Source of the DNA: Bacteroidota bacterium
Lineage (GTDB): Bacteria; Bacteroidota; Bacteroidia; Bacteroidales; Prolixibacteraceae
Direction: 5' to 3'
Assembly: GCA_030691295.1 (NCBI GenBank)
Contig: JAUYEQ010000428.1
Span: forward strand, 1-6,031
DNA: 6,031 nucleotides
A model generated the notes under the pieces. That model was given only the letters and a program-made list of their open reading frames with translations. It had not been told where the DNA came from and made no database searches. Made by a program: the position numbers and the translations under genes. Of this stretch, positions 1 through 5,566 are shown one piece after another. Positions within the stretch are counted from its first letter, which is position 1; every line of letters begins with the position of its first letter.

Positions 1-49
1 GTTATCGCACACGGAAATTTAGAATCAAAACCATTAACCAGATAATCAC
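1..49 (+). other. Short leader between an unseen upstream gene and the DUF1080 gene
   Basis: Only 49 bases precede the first gene, and I see no convincing promoter in them. All three forward frames are open from the window edge and stop at 20-22, 43-45 or 51-53. One of these may be the tail of an upstream gene in the same operon. The stop at 20-22 would leave a 27-base A-rich spacer much like the 20-base spacer between the next two genes. That choice is a guess, because too few residues remain to recognise any family. Confidence 0.25.
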
Positions 50-1390
50 ATGAGAAAACTTCAGATTTTAGTTGCTTTCCTAATTATTTTTTCAGCTGTT
101 TCAGCAAAAAAGAAGGATGGCTGGATTTCGCTTTTCAACGGAAAAGACCTGACAGGCTGGCATCAGCTCAACGGACAAGCCAAATATCATGTCGAAAAGG
201 GTGAAATTGTTGGAACAACAGTCTCCAGTACTCCCAATTCGTTTCTTGCCACCGATAAAGATTACGGTGATTTTATACTCGAACTCGATCTGCTGGTTAC
301 AGATAACATGAATTCCGGTATTCAGTTCCGTAGTATCAGTAAACCCGACATCAAGGACGGTCGTGTTCATGGATACCAGTGCGAAGTCGATCCTTCGGCG
401 CGTGCATGGAGTGGTGGTATTTACGATGAAGCTCGTCGCGGATGGCTTTACACCAATGAGTTAAATCCTGTCGCCAAATTAGCTTTTAAAATGGGCGAAT
501 GGAACCGTTACCGCATCGAATGCGTTGGCAGCAGCATCCGCACATGGTTAAACGGGATTCCGGTTGCTTATGTATTCGACGATATGACGTCGAGCGGACT
601 GATCGCACTTCAGGTTCACTCTATTGGGAAAGATGTTCAGCCCGGACAACAAATCCGCTGGAAAAATATCCGCATCAAAACTGCCAACCTGAAGGCTAAC
701 GAAACAGCTGATATTTTTGTGGTGAATTTATTACCAAATACTTTAAGTTCAGCTGAAAAGGCACAAGGATGGAAAATGCTTTTCGATGGAAAAACCACCA
801 ATGGCTGGAAAGCTGCCGGTCAGGATAATTTTCCTTCTGAAGGCTGGAAAGTGGAAGACGGAACCATGATGGCTATAGCCAGTACCAAAGAAAAACCAGT
901 GAAAGGTACCGATATTGTTACTGATGAAAAATTCTCGGCTTTTGAACTTCAGTTTGAATTTAATTTTGCTGAAGGTGCCAACAGCGGCGTAAAATATTTT
1001 ACCGGAAATGGCGGCCCGTCGATCGGACTTGAGTACCAGGTGCTCGACGATAAAAAACATCCGGATGCAAAAATGGGAGTTGTTGGAAACCGCACCATGG
1101 CTTCACTTTACGATCTGATTCCGGCTGACAAACAGGATAGGTTTACCAAACCCGCCGGCGAGTGGAACATTGGACGTATTGTTGTTTATCCTGACAATCG
1201 TATTGAGCATTGGCTAAACGGTGTTAAAGTGGTTGAATATGTTCGCGGGTCAAACATTTACAAAGCATTGGTAGCCAGGAGTAAATATGCTGAATTCGAA
1301 AATTTCGGAATGATCAAAGAAGCTCCGATTATGCTTCAGTATCATCAGGACCAGGTAAAATTCAGAAGCTTAAAAATCAGAAACCTTTAA
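50..1390 (+). CDS. Secreted protein with two DUF1080 (3-keto-glycoside hydrolase/lyase-like) domains
   Basis: This 446-residue protein has a Sec signal peptide: basic MRK, a hydrophobic stretch at about 4-17, and a probable cut after AVSA at 19. Two DUF1080 (PF06439) jelly-roll domains follow, at about 24-211 and 239-446. The halves share landmarks: WISLFNGKDLTGW (25-37) against WKMLFDGKTTNGW (241-253), NSGIQF (88-93) against NSGVKY (311-316), GEWNRYRI against GEWNIGRI, and TWLNG against HWLNG. Each half ends in a basic, hydrophobic beta-strand. Members of this family cleave 3-keto-glucosides or 3-keto-disaccharides, and similar folds also occur as binding modules, so one half could be non-catalytic. 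The partner is almost certainly the oxidoreductase starting 20 bases downstream. No lipobox is present, so the product should be soluble in the periplasm or exported further. The ATG at 50 is preceded by an A/T-rich spacer and gives a sound signal peptide. Family assignment is secure; the substrate is unknown. Confidence 0.9.
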   Translation: MRKLQILVAFLIIFSAVSAKKKDGWISLFNGKDLTGWHQLNGQAKYHVEKGEIVGTTVSSTPNSFLATDKDYGDFILELDLLVTDNMNSGIQFRSISKPDIKDGRVHGYQCEVDPSARAWSGGIYDEARRGWLYTNELNPVAKLAFKMGEWNRYRIECVGSSIRTWLNGIPVAYVFDDMTSSGLIALQVHSIGKDVQPGQQIRWKNIRIKTANLKANETADIFVVNLLPNTLSSAEKAQGWKMLFDGKTTNGWKAAGQDNFPSEGWKVEDGTMMAIASTKEKPVKGTDIVTDEKFSAFELQFEFNFAEGANSGVKYFTGNGGPSIGLEYQVLDDKKHPDAKMGVVGNRTMASLYDLIPADKQDRFTKPAGEWNIGRIVVYPDNRIEHWLNGVKVVEYVRGSNIYKALVARSKYAEFENFGMIKEAPIMLQYHQDQVKFRSLKIRNL

Positions 1391-1410
1391 TAAACCAAAA
1401 TCAATAAATC

Positions 1411-2763
1411 ATGGGATCAAATAGAAGGGAATTTATTCGCAATGTGGCGGTTGGAGCTGCCGGTATTACTATTGGAGGAATGGCTACTACTGGCTTTAGC
1501 GCAAAGAGTTATACGCGCATTGTTGGAGCCAACGATCGTTTGAATGTTGCGCTGATGGGTTGCGGTCGTCGTGTAAGCGCTTATTATGCAGCGCTTAAGG
1601 ATAAAAAGAACAATGTAGATGTGGCCTATATTTGCGACGTGATGAAAAAACAGCGTGATAAGGTGGGTAAAGATCTGGCTGGTAAGGTTTCAGGAAAAGC
1701 TGCACTGGTAAACGATATTCGTGAAATTTGGAACGACCAGAGTGTCGATGCAATTTTTAACGCAACTCCTGACCATTGGCATGCTCCGGGCACATGGCTT
1801 GCGATGCAGGCTGGCAAGCATGTTTATATTGAAAAACCATGCAGTCACAATCCGCGTGAAGGTGAATTGCTGGTAGCTTTTACCAAAAAATACGGTAAAG
1901 TCGTTCAAATGGGCAACCAGCAACGATCGTCAAAAGAAACCCAGGAAATTATTTCTGAAATTCACAAAGGAACGATTGGAGATGTTTACAAAGCAGTTGC
2001 ATTTTATGCCAATACTCGCGGTGAATGCCCGGTACCGGTAAAAGCGCCTGTTCCTGAAGGTCTGGACTGGGAACTTTTTCAGGGACCAGCACCGCGTCGC
2101 GAATACATGCACGATATCTGGGATTACAACTGGCATTGGTACGGATGGAACTGGGGAACTGCTGAAACCGGCAACAACGCCACTCATGAATTGGACATTG
2201 CACGCTGGGCATTGCAGGTAAAATATCCGAATCATGTGGATGTTGAAGCTGCCAAACGCCATTTCCTGAACGATGGCTGGGAAATGTACGACACGATGGA
2301 TGCAACTTTCCGTTTCCCTGGAAATAAAATCATTAAATGGGATGGTAAAAGTCGTAACGGGCACAAAACTTACGGATCGGACCGCGGAACAATTATTTAT
2401 GGAAGCGAAGGTTCTGTTTTTGTAAATCGTGAAGGTTACACGCTTTTCGACAGAAGCGGCAAGAAAGTGAAAGACAGCAAATCGTCGGGAAGCGAAGCAG
2501 GAACTGCACTTGGCGGCGGTGGCGACATGACTGACGAACACGTGGTTAACTTTTTTAATGTGATTCGTGGTACAGAAACCAAGCTCAATTCGCCGATTGA
2601 AGAGGGCGCCGTTACTCAAATGTTGACACATTATGCCAATATTTCGTCGCGCATCAACAAGTCATTCAAGGTTAATACCGAAACCGGTCGTATTTTGGAT
2701 AAAGCTGGCATGAAACTTTGGGACCGCGAATACCACAAAGGCTGGGAACCACCAAAACTTTAG
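1411..2763 (+). CDS. Tat-exported Gfo/Idh/MocA family NAD(P)-dependent oxidoreductase
   Basis: This 450-residue protein starts with a twin-arginine signal: SNRREFIRN (3-11), a weakly hydrophobic Ala/Gly-rich stretch at 12-30, and a possible cut after FSA at 31. The Rossmann domain follows, with strand LNVALMG and loop GCGRR (50-54), ATPDHWHA (118-125) and the family EKP motif at 141-143, whose Lys is normally a catalytic or cofactor-site residue. The C-terminal substrate domain contains NNATHELDIARW (255-266); H259 and D262 fit the usual active-site His/Asp. Such enzymes oxidise or reduce sugar hydroxyls, and those paired with DUF1080 proteins are thought to form 3-keto sugars. Tat export suggests folding with a bound nicotinamide cofactor before secretion, as in Zymomonas glucose-fructose oxidoreductase. 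The gene lies 20 bases after the DUF1080 gene on the same strand, so co-transcription is likely. Length is normal and no defect is seen. The substrate is unknown. Confidence 0.92.
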   Translation: MGSNRREFIRNVAVGAAGITIGGMATTGFSAKSYTRIVGANDRLNVALMGCGRRVSAYYAALKDKKNNVDVAYICDVMKKQRDKVGKDLAGKVSGKAALVNDIREIWNDQSVDAIFNATPDHWHAPGTWLAMQAGKHVYIEKPCSHNPREGELLVAFTKKYGKVVQMGNQQRSSKETQEIISEIHKGTIGDVYKAVAFYANTRGECPVPVKAPVPEGLDWELFQGPAPRREYMHDIWDYNWHWYGWNWGTAETGNNATHELDIARWALQVKYPNHVDVEAAKRHFLNDGWEMYDTMDATFRFPGNKIIKWDGKSRNGHKTYGSDRGTIIYGSEGSVFVNREGYTLFDRSGKKVKDSKSSGSEAGTALGGGGDMTDEHVVNFFNVIRGTETKLNSPIEEGAVTQMLTHYANISSRINKSFKVNTETGRILDKAGMKLWDREYHKGWEPPKL

Positions 2764-2775
2764 TAGGGAAGTTTT

Positions 2776-2798
2776 CAGTGATCAGTCGCAGTGATCAG
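2776..2798. repeat. 10-base direct repeat CAGTGATCAG x2
   Basis: CAGTGATCAG occurs at 2776-2785 and again at 2789-2798, separated by three bases (TCG). Each copy holds the palindrome TGATCA. It begins 12 bases after the stop of the oxidoreductase gene, in non-coding DNA. From memory, CAGT-rich short repeats are common in intergenic DNA of this group of bacteria, so this is more likely a repeat remnant than an operator. Confidence 0.6.
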
Positions 2799-2840
2799 GA
2801 AAAATTGACAGCTTGCGAAATTGACTGATGATTATAGTTT

Positions 2841-2923
2841 ATTCACCACAGATTACTCAGAGAACCACAGATTGAAAAATTAATTTTAAACAATCGGTGA
2901 AAATTCTGTAATCTGTGGTGAAT
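2841..2923. repeat. 83-base near-complete palindrome (REP/MITE-like hairpin)
   Basis: The outer arms are perfect inverted repeats of 16 bases: ATTCACCACAGATTAC at 2841-2856 and its reverse complement at 2908-2923. Inside, AGA 2859-2861 can pair with TCT 2905-2907, and CACAGATTG (2866-2874) pairs with CAATCGGTG (2891-2899) with one mismatch. The apex is a small A/T palindrome at 2876-2887. ACCACAGATT also appears twice in direct orientation, at 2845-2854 and 2864-2873, 19 bases apart. The whole can fold into one long stem in RNA or single-stranded DNA. Similar CCACAGATT/AATCTGTGG palindromes are, to my recollection, dispersed in many environmental bacterial genomes. It encodes no protein. Confidence 0.85.
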
Positions 2924-2932
2924 TATTTTTTT
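2841..2932 (+). terminator. Possible terminator: long hairpin plus T-run
   Basis: The 2841-2923 hairpin is followed, after T-A at 2924-2925, by seven T residues (2926-2932). In the + direction this has the shape of an intrinsic terminator for the DUF1080/oxidoreductase transcript, 78 bases after its last stop codon. The stem is much longer and its tip more open than in a normal terminator, so this may be a by-product of a repeat element. Confidence 0.3.
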
Positions 2933-2999
2933 GCGTTTCTGGTAAGTAAATCAATCCTTCTGACTATTTTCGTGTGTCTGAAAAACTAAATCTATCAAA

Positions 3000-3908
3000 A
3001 TGCTAAAACTGTTGCCTTTTTTTCTCCTGACATGCCTGTCGTTTGTCGGAAGATCTCAAATTAATATGGTGGTAAAAGAAGACGGTTTTCTTTTTCTGGA
3101 AGGAAAAGACAGCTTGCTTTTTTATCAGAAAAGTCCGAAAGACATGGACGGAAAGTACAGTCGATGCAATTACATTCATCCACTTTACGGTGCTGACAAT
3201 TCAAGGTTAACCGAAGATTTTCCGGCTGACCACCTTCATCACCGAGGAGTTTTCTGGGCATGGCATCAGATTTTAATTGACAACAAATCGGTCTCTGATG
3301 GCTGGGAATTGAAGAATTTTCAGCAAAAAAATACCGATATCGAATTCCGCCTGCAAAAGGGAATTGGTCACCTCACTGCCACTGTTGACTGGATATCTCC
3401 ATTGTGGAAATACGGTTCAGAACCCTACCTTCAGGAGCAAACAACCATTACAATGTACCCTAAAACAGGCAGCTACAGACGCATTGACTTCGAAATAAAA
3501 CTGAAAGCCCTGACTGATCGCTTAAGTATCGGAGGTTCTGACGACGAAAAGGGCTACAGTGGCTTTTCAATCCGGTTAAAATTGCCGGAAGATGTAAGTT
3601 TTTCAGGAGAAAACGGTTTGGTTAAACCAACCAATACCGCCATTACCGCTGGAAATACAATGAAAATTGATGGTTCGTTCCTGAAAGGTGGGAAAAAGGG
3701 TGGGGTAGTCATTCATAGTAATCCACAGAATCCGGATCCATCTGATAGTTGGATTATCCGTAGCAAAGCCAGTATGCAAAATGCTGCATATCCGGGTCGG
3801 CAACCGGTCACCATTCCTTTTGACCAGCCTTTGGTACTTAAATATTCGCTGCTCGTATTTCATGGAGAAATGAGTGAAAAGAAGATTAAAAAAGCGGTAA
3901 AAAAGTAA
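3000..3908 (+). CDS. Secreted DUF6807 family protein ('PmoA-like')
   Basis: This 302-residue protein has an N-terminal signal peptide (KLLPFFLLTCLSFVG, probable cut near SQ at 19-20); the Cys at 12 is not in a good lipobox. The mature part matches DUF6807 (PF14100), a family often labelled 'methane oxygenase PmoA' although it has no link to particulate methane monooxygenase. Supporting motifs are YIHPLYG (58-64), LTEDFPADHLHHRGVFWAW (70-88) with its His cluster H78, H80 and H81, and the later GYSGFSIRLKLP (185-196). The His cluster could bind metal or substrate, but that is inference. In related genomes such proteins sit beside Gfo/Idh/MocA oxidoreductases and DUF1080 proteins, as here, which points to carbohydrate processing. 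A 236-base spacer with a large palindrome separates it from the upstream pair, so it probably has its own promoter. The C-terminus is Lys-rich. Molecular function is unknown. Confidence 0.85.
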   Translation: MLKLLPFFLLTCLSFVGRSQINMVVKEDGFLFLEGKDSLLFYQKSPKDMDGKYSRCNYIHPLYGADNSRLTEDFPADHLHHRGVFWAWHQILIDNKSVSDGWELKNFQQKNTDIEFRLQKGIGHLTATVDWISPLWKYGSEPYLQEQTTITMYPKTGSYRRIDFEIKLKALTDRLSIGGSDDEKGYSGFSIRLKLPEDVSFSGENGLVKPTNTAITAGNTMKIDGSFLKGGKKGGVVIHSNPQNPDPSDSWIIRSKASMQNAAYPGRQPVTIPFDQPLVLKYSLLVFHGEMSEKKIKKAVKK

Positions 3909-3915
3909 TCATTCG

Positions 3916-4011
3916 CAGTTAGAAGTGTTCAGTTGATTGATTGTCAGTTATTTCTGTTTATAGTATCACAACAAGGCAATCATAAATAATCATTCAATAT
4001 TCATCATTCAA
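3916..4011. repeat. Intergenic short repeats before the cupin gene
   Basis: The 111-base spacer between the DUF6807 and cupin genes has CAGTT at 3916-3920, 3930-3934 and 3945-3949 (steps of 14 and 15 bases). It also has two exact copies of ATCATTCAA at 3989-3997 and 4003-4011. The CAGT character recalls the direct repeat at 2776-2798. I found no convincing promoter or hairpin here: TATTTCTG at 3949-3956 resembles a -7 box with one mismatch but lacks a properly spaced TTTG. Confidence 0.4.
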
Positions 4012-4019
4012 AAGAAAAA

Positions 4020-4358
4020 ATGGCAATACAGAAATTTATCGAAAGCACGCCTGAAATCGTTCGCGACGGTTTGGAACGACGCATTATTTATACTCCGAAT
4101 TTAATGACCGCTATTGTTGATTTTTCGGATGGTCCGTGGGCTGAAGCTGAACCATTTCACTCACATCCGCACGAGCAAACCAGTTATGTTGCTTCCGGCG
4201 AAATTATTTTTTACTGCGAAGGAGAACCCGAACAATACCTTCAGGCCGGCGACATGTTTTCAGCAGCATCAAACCAGAAACACACCATTCGCCTGCTCAC
4301 CCCAAAAGCCAGACTGATCGATAGTTTTAACCCAATCCGGCAGGAGTTTATCAAGTAA
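4020..4358 (+). CDS. Small cupin-domain protein, KdgF-like
   Basis: This is a single-domain cupin of 112 residues without a signal peptide, so it should be cytoplasmic. Cupin motif 1 is HSHPHEQ (47-53) with G60 after it; motif 2 is GDMFSAASNQKH (77-88). Likely metal ligands are H47, H49 and H88. The usual glutamate ligand position is Gln53, a substitution seen in some cupins, and the usual Pro of motif 2 is Ala83. Overall length, the start (GLERRIIYTPNLMTAIV) and the end (LIDSFNPIRQEFI) resemble KdgF, which opens the ring of 4,5-unsaturated uronates in pectin and alginate breakdown. That similarity is judged from memory. A role on an unsaturated or keto sugar would suit the upstream genes, but other cupin functions are possible. 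The ATG follows an A-rich stretch, and no better in-frame start is evident. Confidence 0.8.
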   Translation: MAIQKFIESTPEIVRDGLERRIIYTPNLMTAIVDFSDGPWAEAEPFHSHPHEQTSYVASGEIIFYCEGEPEQYLQAGDMFSAASNQKHTIRLLTPKARLIDSFNPIRQEFIK

Positions 4359-4453
4359 AAAGGCTTCTTTTATTCATAATGATCGTTTGTGACATTGGGT
4401 AGTATTACGGATATACATATTATTTAATATCCCGGTTGATCTGGGCGGAAGTC

Positions 4454-4485
4454 TTTGTTTACCATGGATATAAGAATTATCTATG
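4454..4485 (+). promoter_or_regulatory. Candidate Bacteroidota-type promoter for the redox cluster
   Basis: TTTG at 4454-4457 (-33 element) is followed, 20 bases later, by TATCTATG at 4478-4485, which differs in one base from the -7 consensus TAnnTTTG. Transcription would begin near 4490-4495, about 65-70 bases before the DUF6132 start codon. The rest of the 201-base spacer 4359-4559 holds an A/T inverted repeat (4417-4422 and 4425-4430) and no recognisable gene. This is pattern matching only. Confidence 0.4.
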
Positions 4486-4486
4486 G
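4462..4486. promoter_or_regulatory. Inverted repeat overlapping the promoter (possible operator)
   Basis: CCATGGATA (4462-4470), a 7-base spacer, then TATCTATGG (4478-4486) form a 9+9 dyad with one mismatch. It covers the gap between the -33 and -7 candidates and the -7 box itself, where a repressor dimer would block polymerase. The regulator is unknown, and the dyad does not look like a PerR box. Confidence 0.4.
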
Positions 4487-4559
4487 CGGATTTTTATTTT
4501 CTATCTGATTATCCAGAACTTATCAATCAACCTGTTGTTTTATCTCCAAATTACTAAAA

Positions 4560-4775
4560 ATGGTAAAAATTAAAATTTTACGGTTTAAAATTGTTTTCAC
4601 CATAGTTGGAGCGGTGGGTGGTTTCCTGTATTGGAAGCTGATAGGTTGTACTTCCGGAACTTGTCCCATTCAATCTGTTTGGTATTATTCAACCTTGTGG
4701 GGATTGGCAATGGGTTATTTAATTGGGGATTTGCTGGGAGGCTTAATCTGGAAAAATGCAATTAAAAATGAGTAG
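4560..4775 (+). CDS. DUF6132 family small membrane protein with a Cys pair
   Basis: This 71-residue protein has two predicted membrane helices (about 11-28 and 43-64) joined by a short loop carrying GCTSGTCPI (29-37), with Cys30 and Cys35. The GC-x-SGTCPI signature and length match DUF6132, a family common in Bacteroidota with no established function. The Lys/Arg-rich start (KIKILRFK) and the Lys-containing C-terminus suggest both ends are cytoplasmic and the Cys loop faces the periplasm or lies at the membrane surface. Its 3' end overlaps the thioredoxin gene, so the two are probably translationally coupled. That coupling suggests the Cys pair takes part in thiol exchange or in handling a sulfur species or metal, which is inference. 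The start follows ACTAAAA, a typical weak leader here. Confidence 0.8.
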   Translation: MVKIKILRFKIVFTIVGAVGGFLYWKLIGCTSGTCPIQSVWYYSTLWGLAMGYLIGDLLGGLIWKNAIKNE

Positions 4776-5067
4776 AAGGTTTTATCATATCGTTAAATCT
4801 GCAAAGCCGGTGCTGGTTGATTTTTATGCCGATTGGTGCGTTCCCTGTCGTTTGATGCCACCTATTCTGAAGGAAGTCAAAGATCAGTACAAGGAAAATG
4901 TGCGCATAATAAAGGTGAATGTTGATGATTATCCTGATATCGCTTCGAAATGTAAAATTCGGAACATTCCGGCCATTGTGTTGTTTCAGGATGGTAAAAT
5001 ACATTGGAGTGGAATTGGCGTACAACATGTGAACGATATTTCCATTGCCCTGAAAGAGATTTTGTAA
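4756..5067 (+). CDS. Thioredoxin with a WCVPC active site
   Basis: This single-domain thioredoxin has 103 residues from the ATG at 4756, or 99 from the ATG at 4768. The core is VLVDFYADWCVPCR (19-32), with redox Cys28 and Cys31 and the buried Asp22. The cis-proline strand is IRNIPAIVLF (68-77, Pro72), followed by DGK (79-81). The usual WCGPC has Val instead of Gly, which may shift redox potential or partner choice. A third Cys lies at 66. No signal peptide, so it is cytoplasmic. It reduces protein disulfides, and the peroxiredoxin 28 bases downstream is an obvious client. The gene overlaps the DUF6132 gene by 20 bases, or by 8 (ATGAGTAG) with the later start; both starts have AAAA before them, so I cannot decide. 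No dedicated thioredoxin reductase is in view. Confidence 0.93.
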   Translation: MQLKMSRRFYHIVKSAKPVLVDFYADWCVPCRLMPPILKEVKDQYKENVRIIKVNVDDYPDIASKCKIRNIPAIVLFQDGKIHWSGIGVQHVNDISIALKEIL

Positions 5068-5095
5068 ACATTTATGTACCTGAACGAATTCAAAA

Positions 5096-5563
5096 ATGGC
5101 TGAAAATAAACTTCATCCGGGAGATCAACTTCCTCATTTTATCCTGAATGACGAGAATCACCAACCGGTAAATATTGCTTCATTAAAGGGTAAGTTTCTG
5201 ATACTTTACTTTTACCCGAAAGACGATACGCCTGGTTGTGTAAAGGAAGCGTGCAGTTTTCGCGATTCGTTTCATGATTTGGTGGACGCCGGAGCCGTTG
5301 TTTATGGCGTGAGCAGCGATAAACCCGATTCTCACGCTCAATTCAAGGCCAAATATCATTTGCCATTTTCGTTGTTATCTGACACCGCGGGCGAGCTGCG
5401 TAAATTATTGGGTGTTCCTTCCGATTTGTTCGGCTTGTTGCCCGGACGCGTTACCTATATTTTCGATCCGAATGGCCGGCTGGTCAAAGAATTTAAATCG
5501 CAGTTATCTCCTGAAAAACATGTGAAGGAAGCGCTGCAAATTATCTATCGTGAAAGTCGCTGA
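5096..5563 (+). CDS. bcp: Peroxiredoxin, Bcp/PrxQ type (thioredoxin-dependent thiol peroxidase)
   Basis: This 155-residue cytoplasmic protein has the normal length for Bcp/PrxQ. It reduces hydrogen peroxide and organic hydroperoxides, and is itself recycled by thioredoxin. The active-site segment YPKDDTPGCVKEACSFRD (40-57) holds the peroxidatic Cys48 in a P-x3-T-x2-C motif (Pro41, Thr45). Cys53 lies five residues on, the resolving position of atypical 2-Cys PrxQ enzymes, so an intramolecular disulfide is expected. Arg118 (GRVTYIFDPNG) is the likely conserved active-site Arg. The fold is complete, from GDQLPHFIL at the start to the C-terminal helix. It follows the thioredoxin gene by 28 bases and is probably in the same transcript, giving a matched enzyme and reductant. 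Start ATG 5096 is preceded by TTCAAAA and begins a normal family N-terminus. Its stop lies three bases from that of the convergent gene. Confidence 0.95.
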   Translation: MAENKLHPGDQLPHFILNDENHQPVNIASLKGKFLILYFYPKDDTPGCVKEACSFRDSFHDLVDAGAVVYGVSSDKPDSHAQFKAKYHLPFSLLSDTAGELRKLLGVPSDLFGLLPGRVTYIFDPNGRLVKEFKSQLSPEKHVKEALQIIYRESR

Positions 5564-5566
5564 ACT

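Noticed and set aside
1930..2631. Long open frame of 233 codons on the - strand inside the oxidoreductase gene
   Set aside because: It is fully antisense to a well-supported enzyme, its translation resembles no family, and it is rich in Cys, Phe and Ser as expected from a shadow frame.
2754..2775. Inverted repeat AAAACTT / AAGTTTT around the oxidoreductase stop codon as a terminator
   Set aside because: The 7-base stem is mostly A/T, its T residues are within the stem rather than after it, and the loop contains the stop codon. It is too weak to call.
2965..2972. TATTTTCG as the -7 box of a promoter for the DUF6807 gene
   Set aside because: It has one mismatch from TAnnTTTG, and there is no TTTG or TTG at a suitable distance upstream. 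Such octamers are frequent in A/T-rich spacers.
3000..3908. A genuine methane monooxygenase subunit, as the 'PmoA' family label might suggest
   Set aside because: There are no membrane helices beyond the signal peptide and no PmoB or PmoC neighbours. The label of this family is a historical misnomer.
4358..4371. AAAAG / CTTTT hairpin after the cupin gene as a terminator
   Set aside because: The stem is five bases with a single G-C pair and no clear T-run beyond the stem itself.
5074..5103. Nine-codon open frame (MYLNEFKNG) between thioredoxin and peroxiredoxin, overlapping the latter's start
   Set aside because: It is very short and within chance expectation. It has no leader-peptide features such as repeated codons or an attenuator hairpin.
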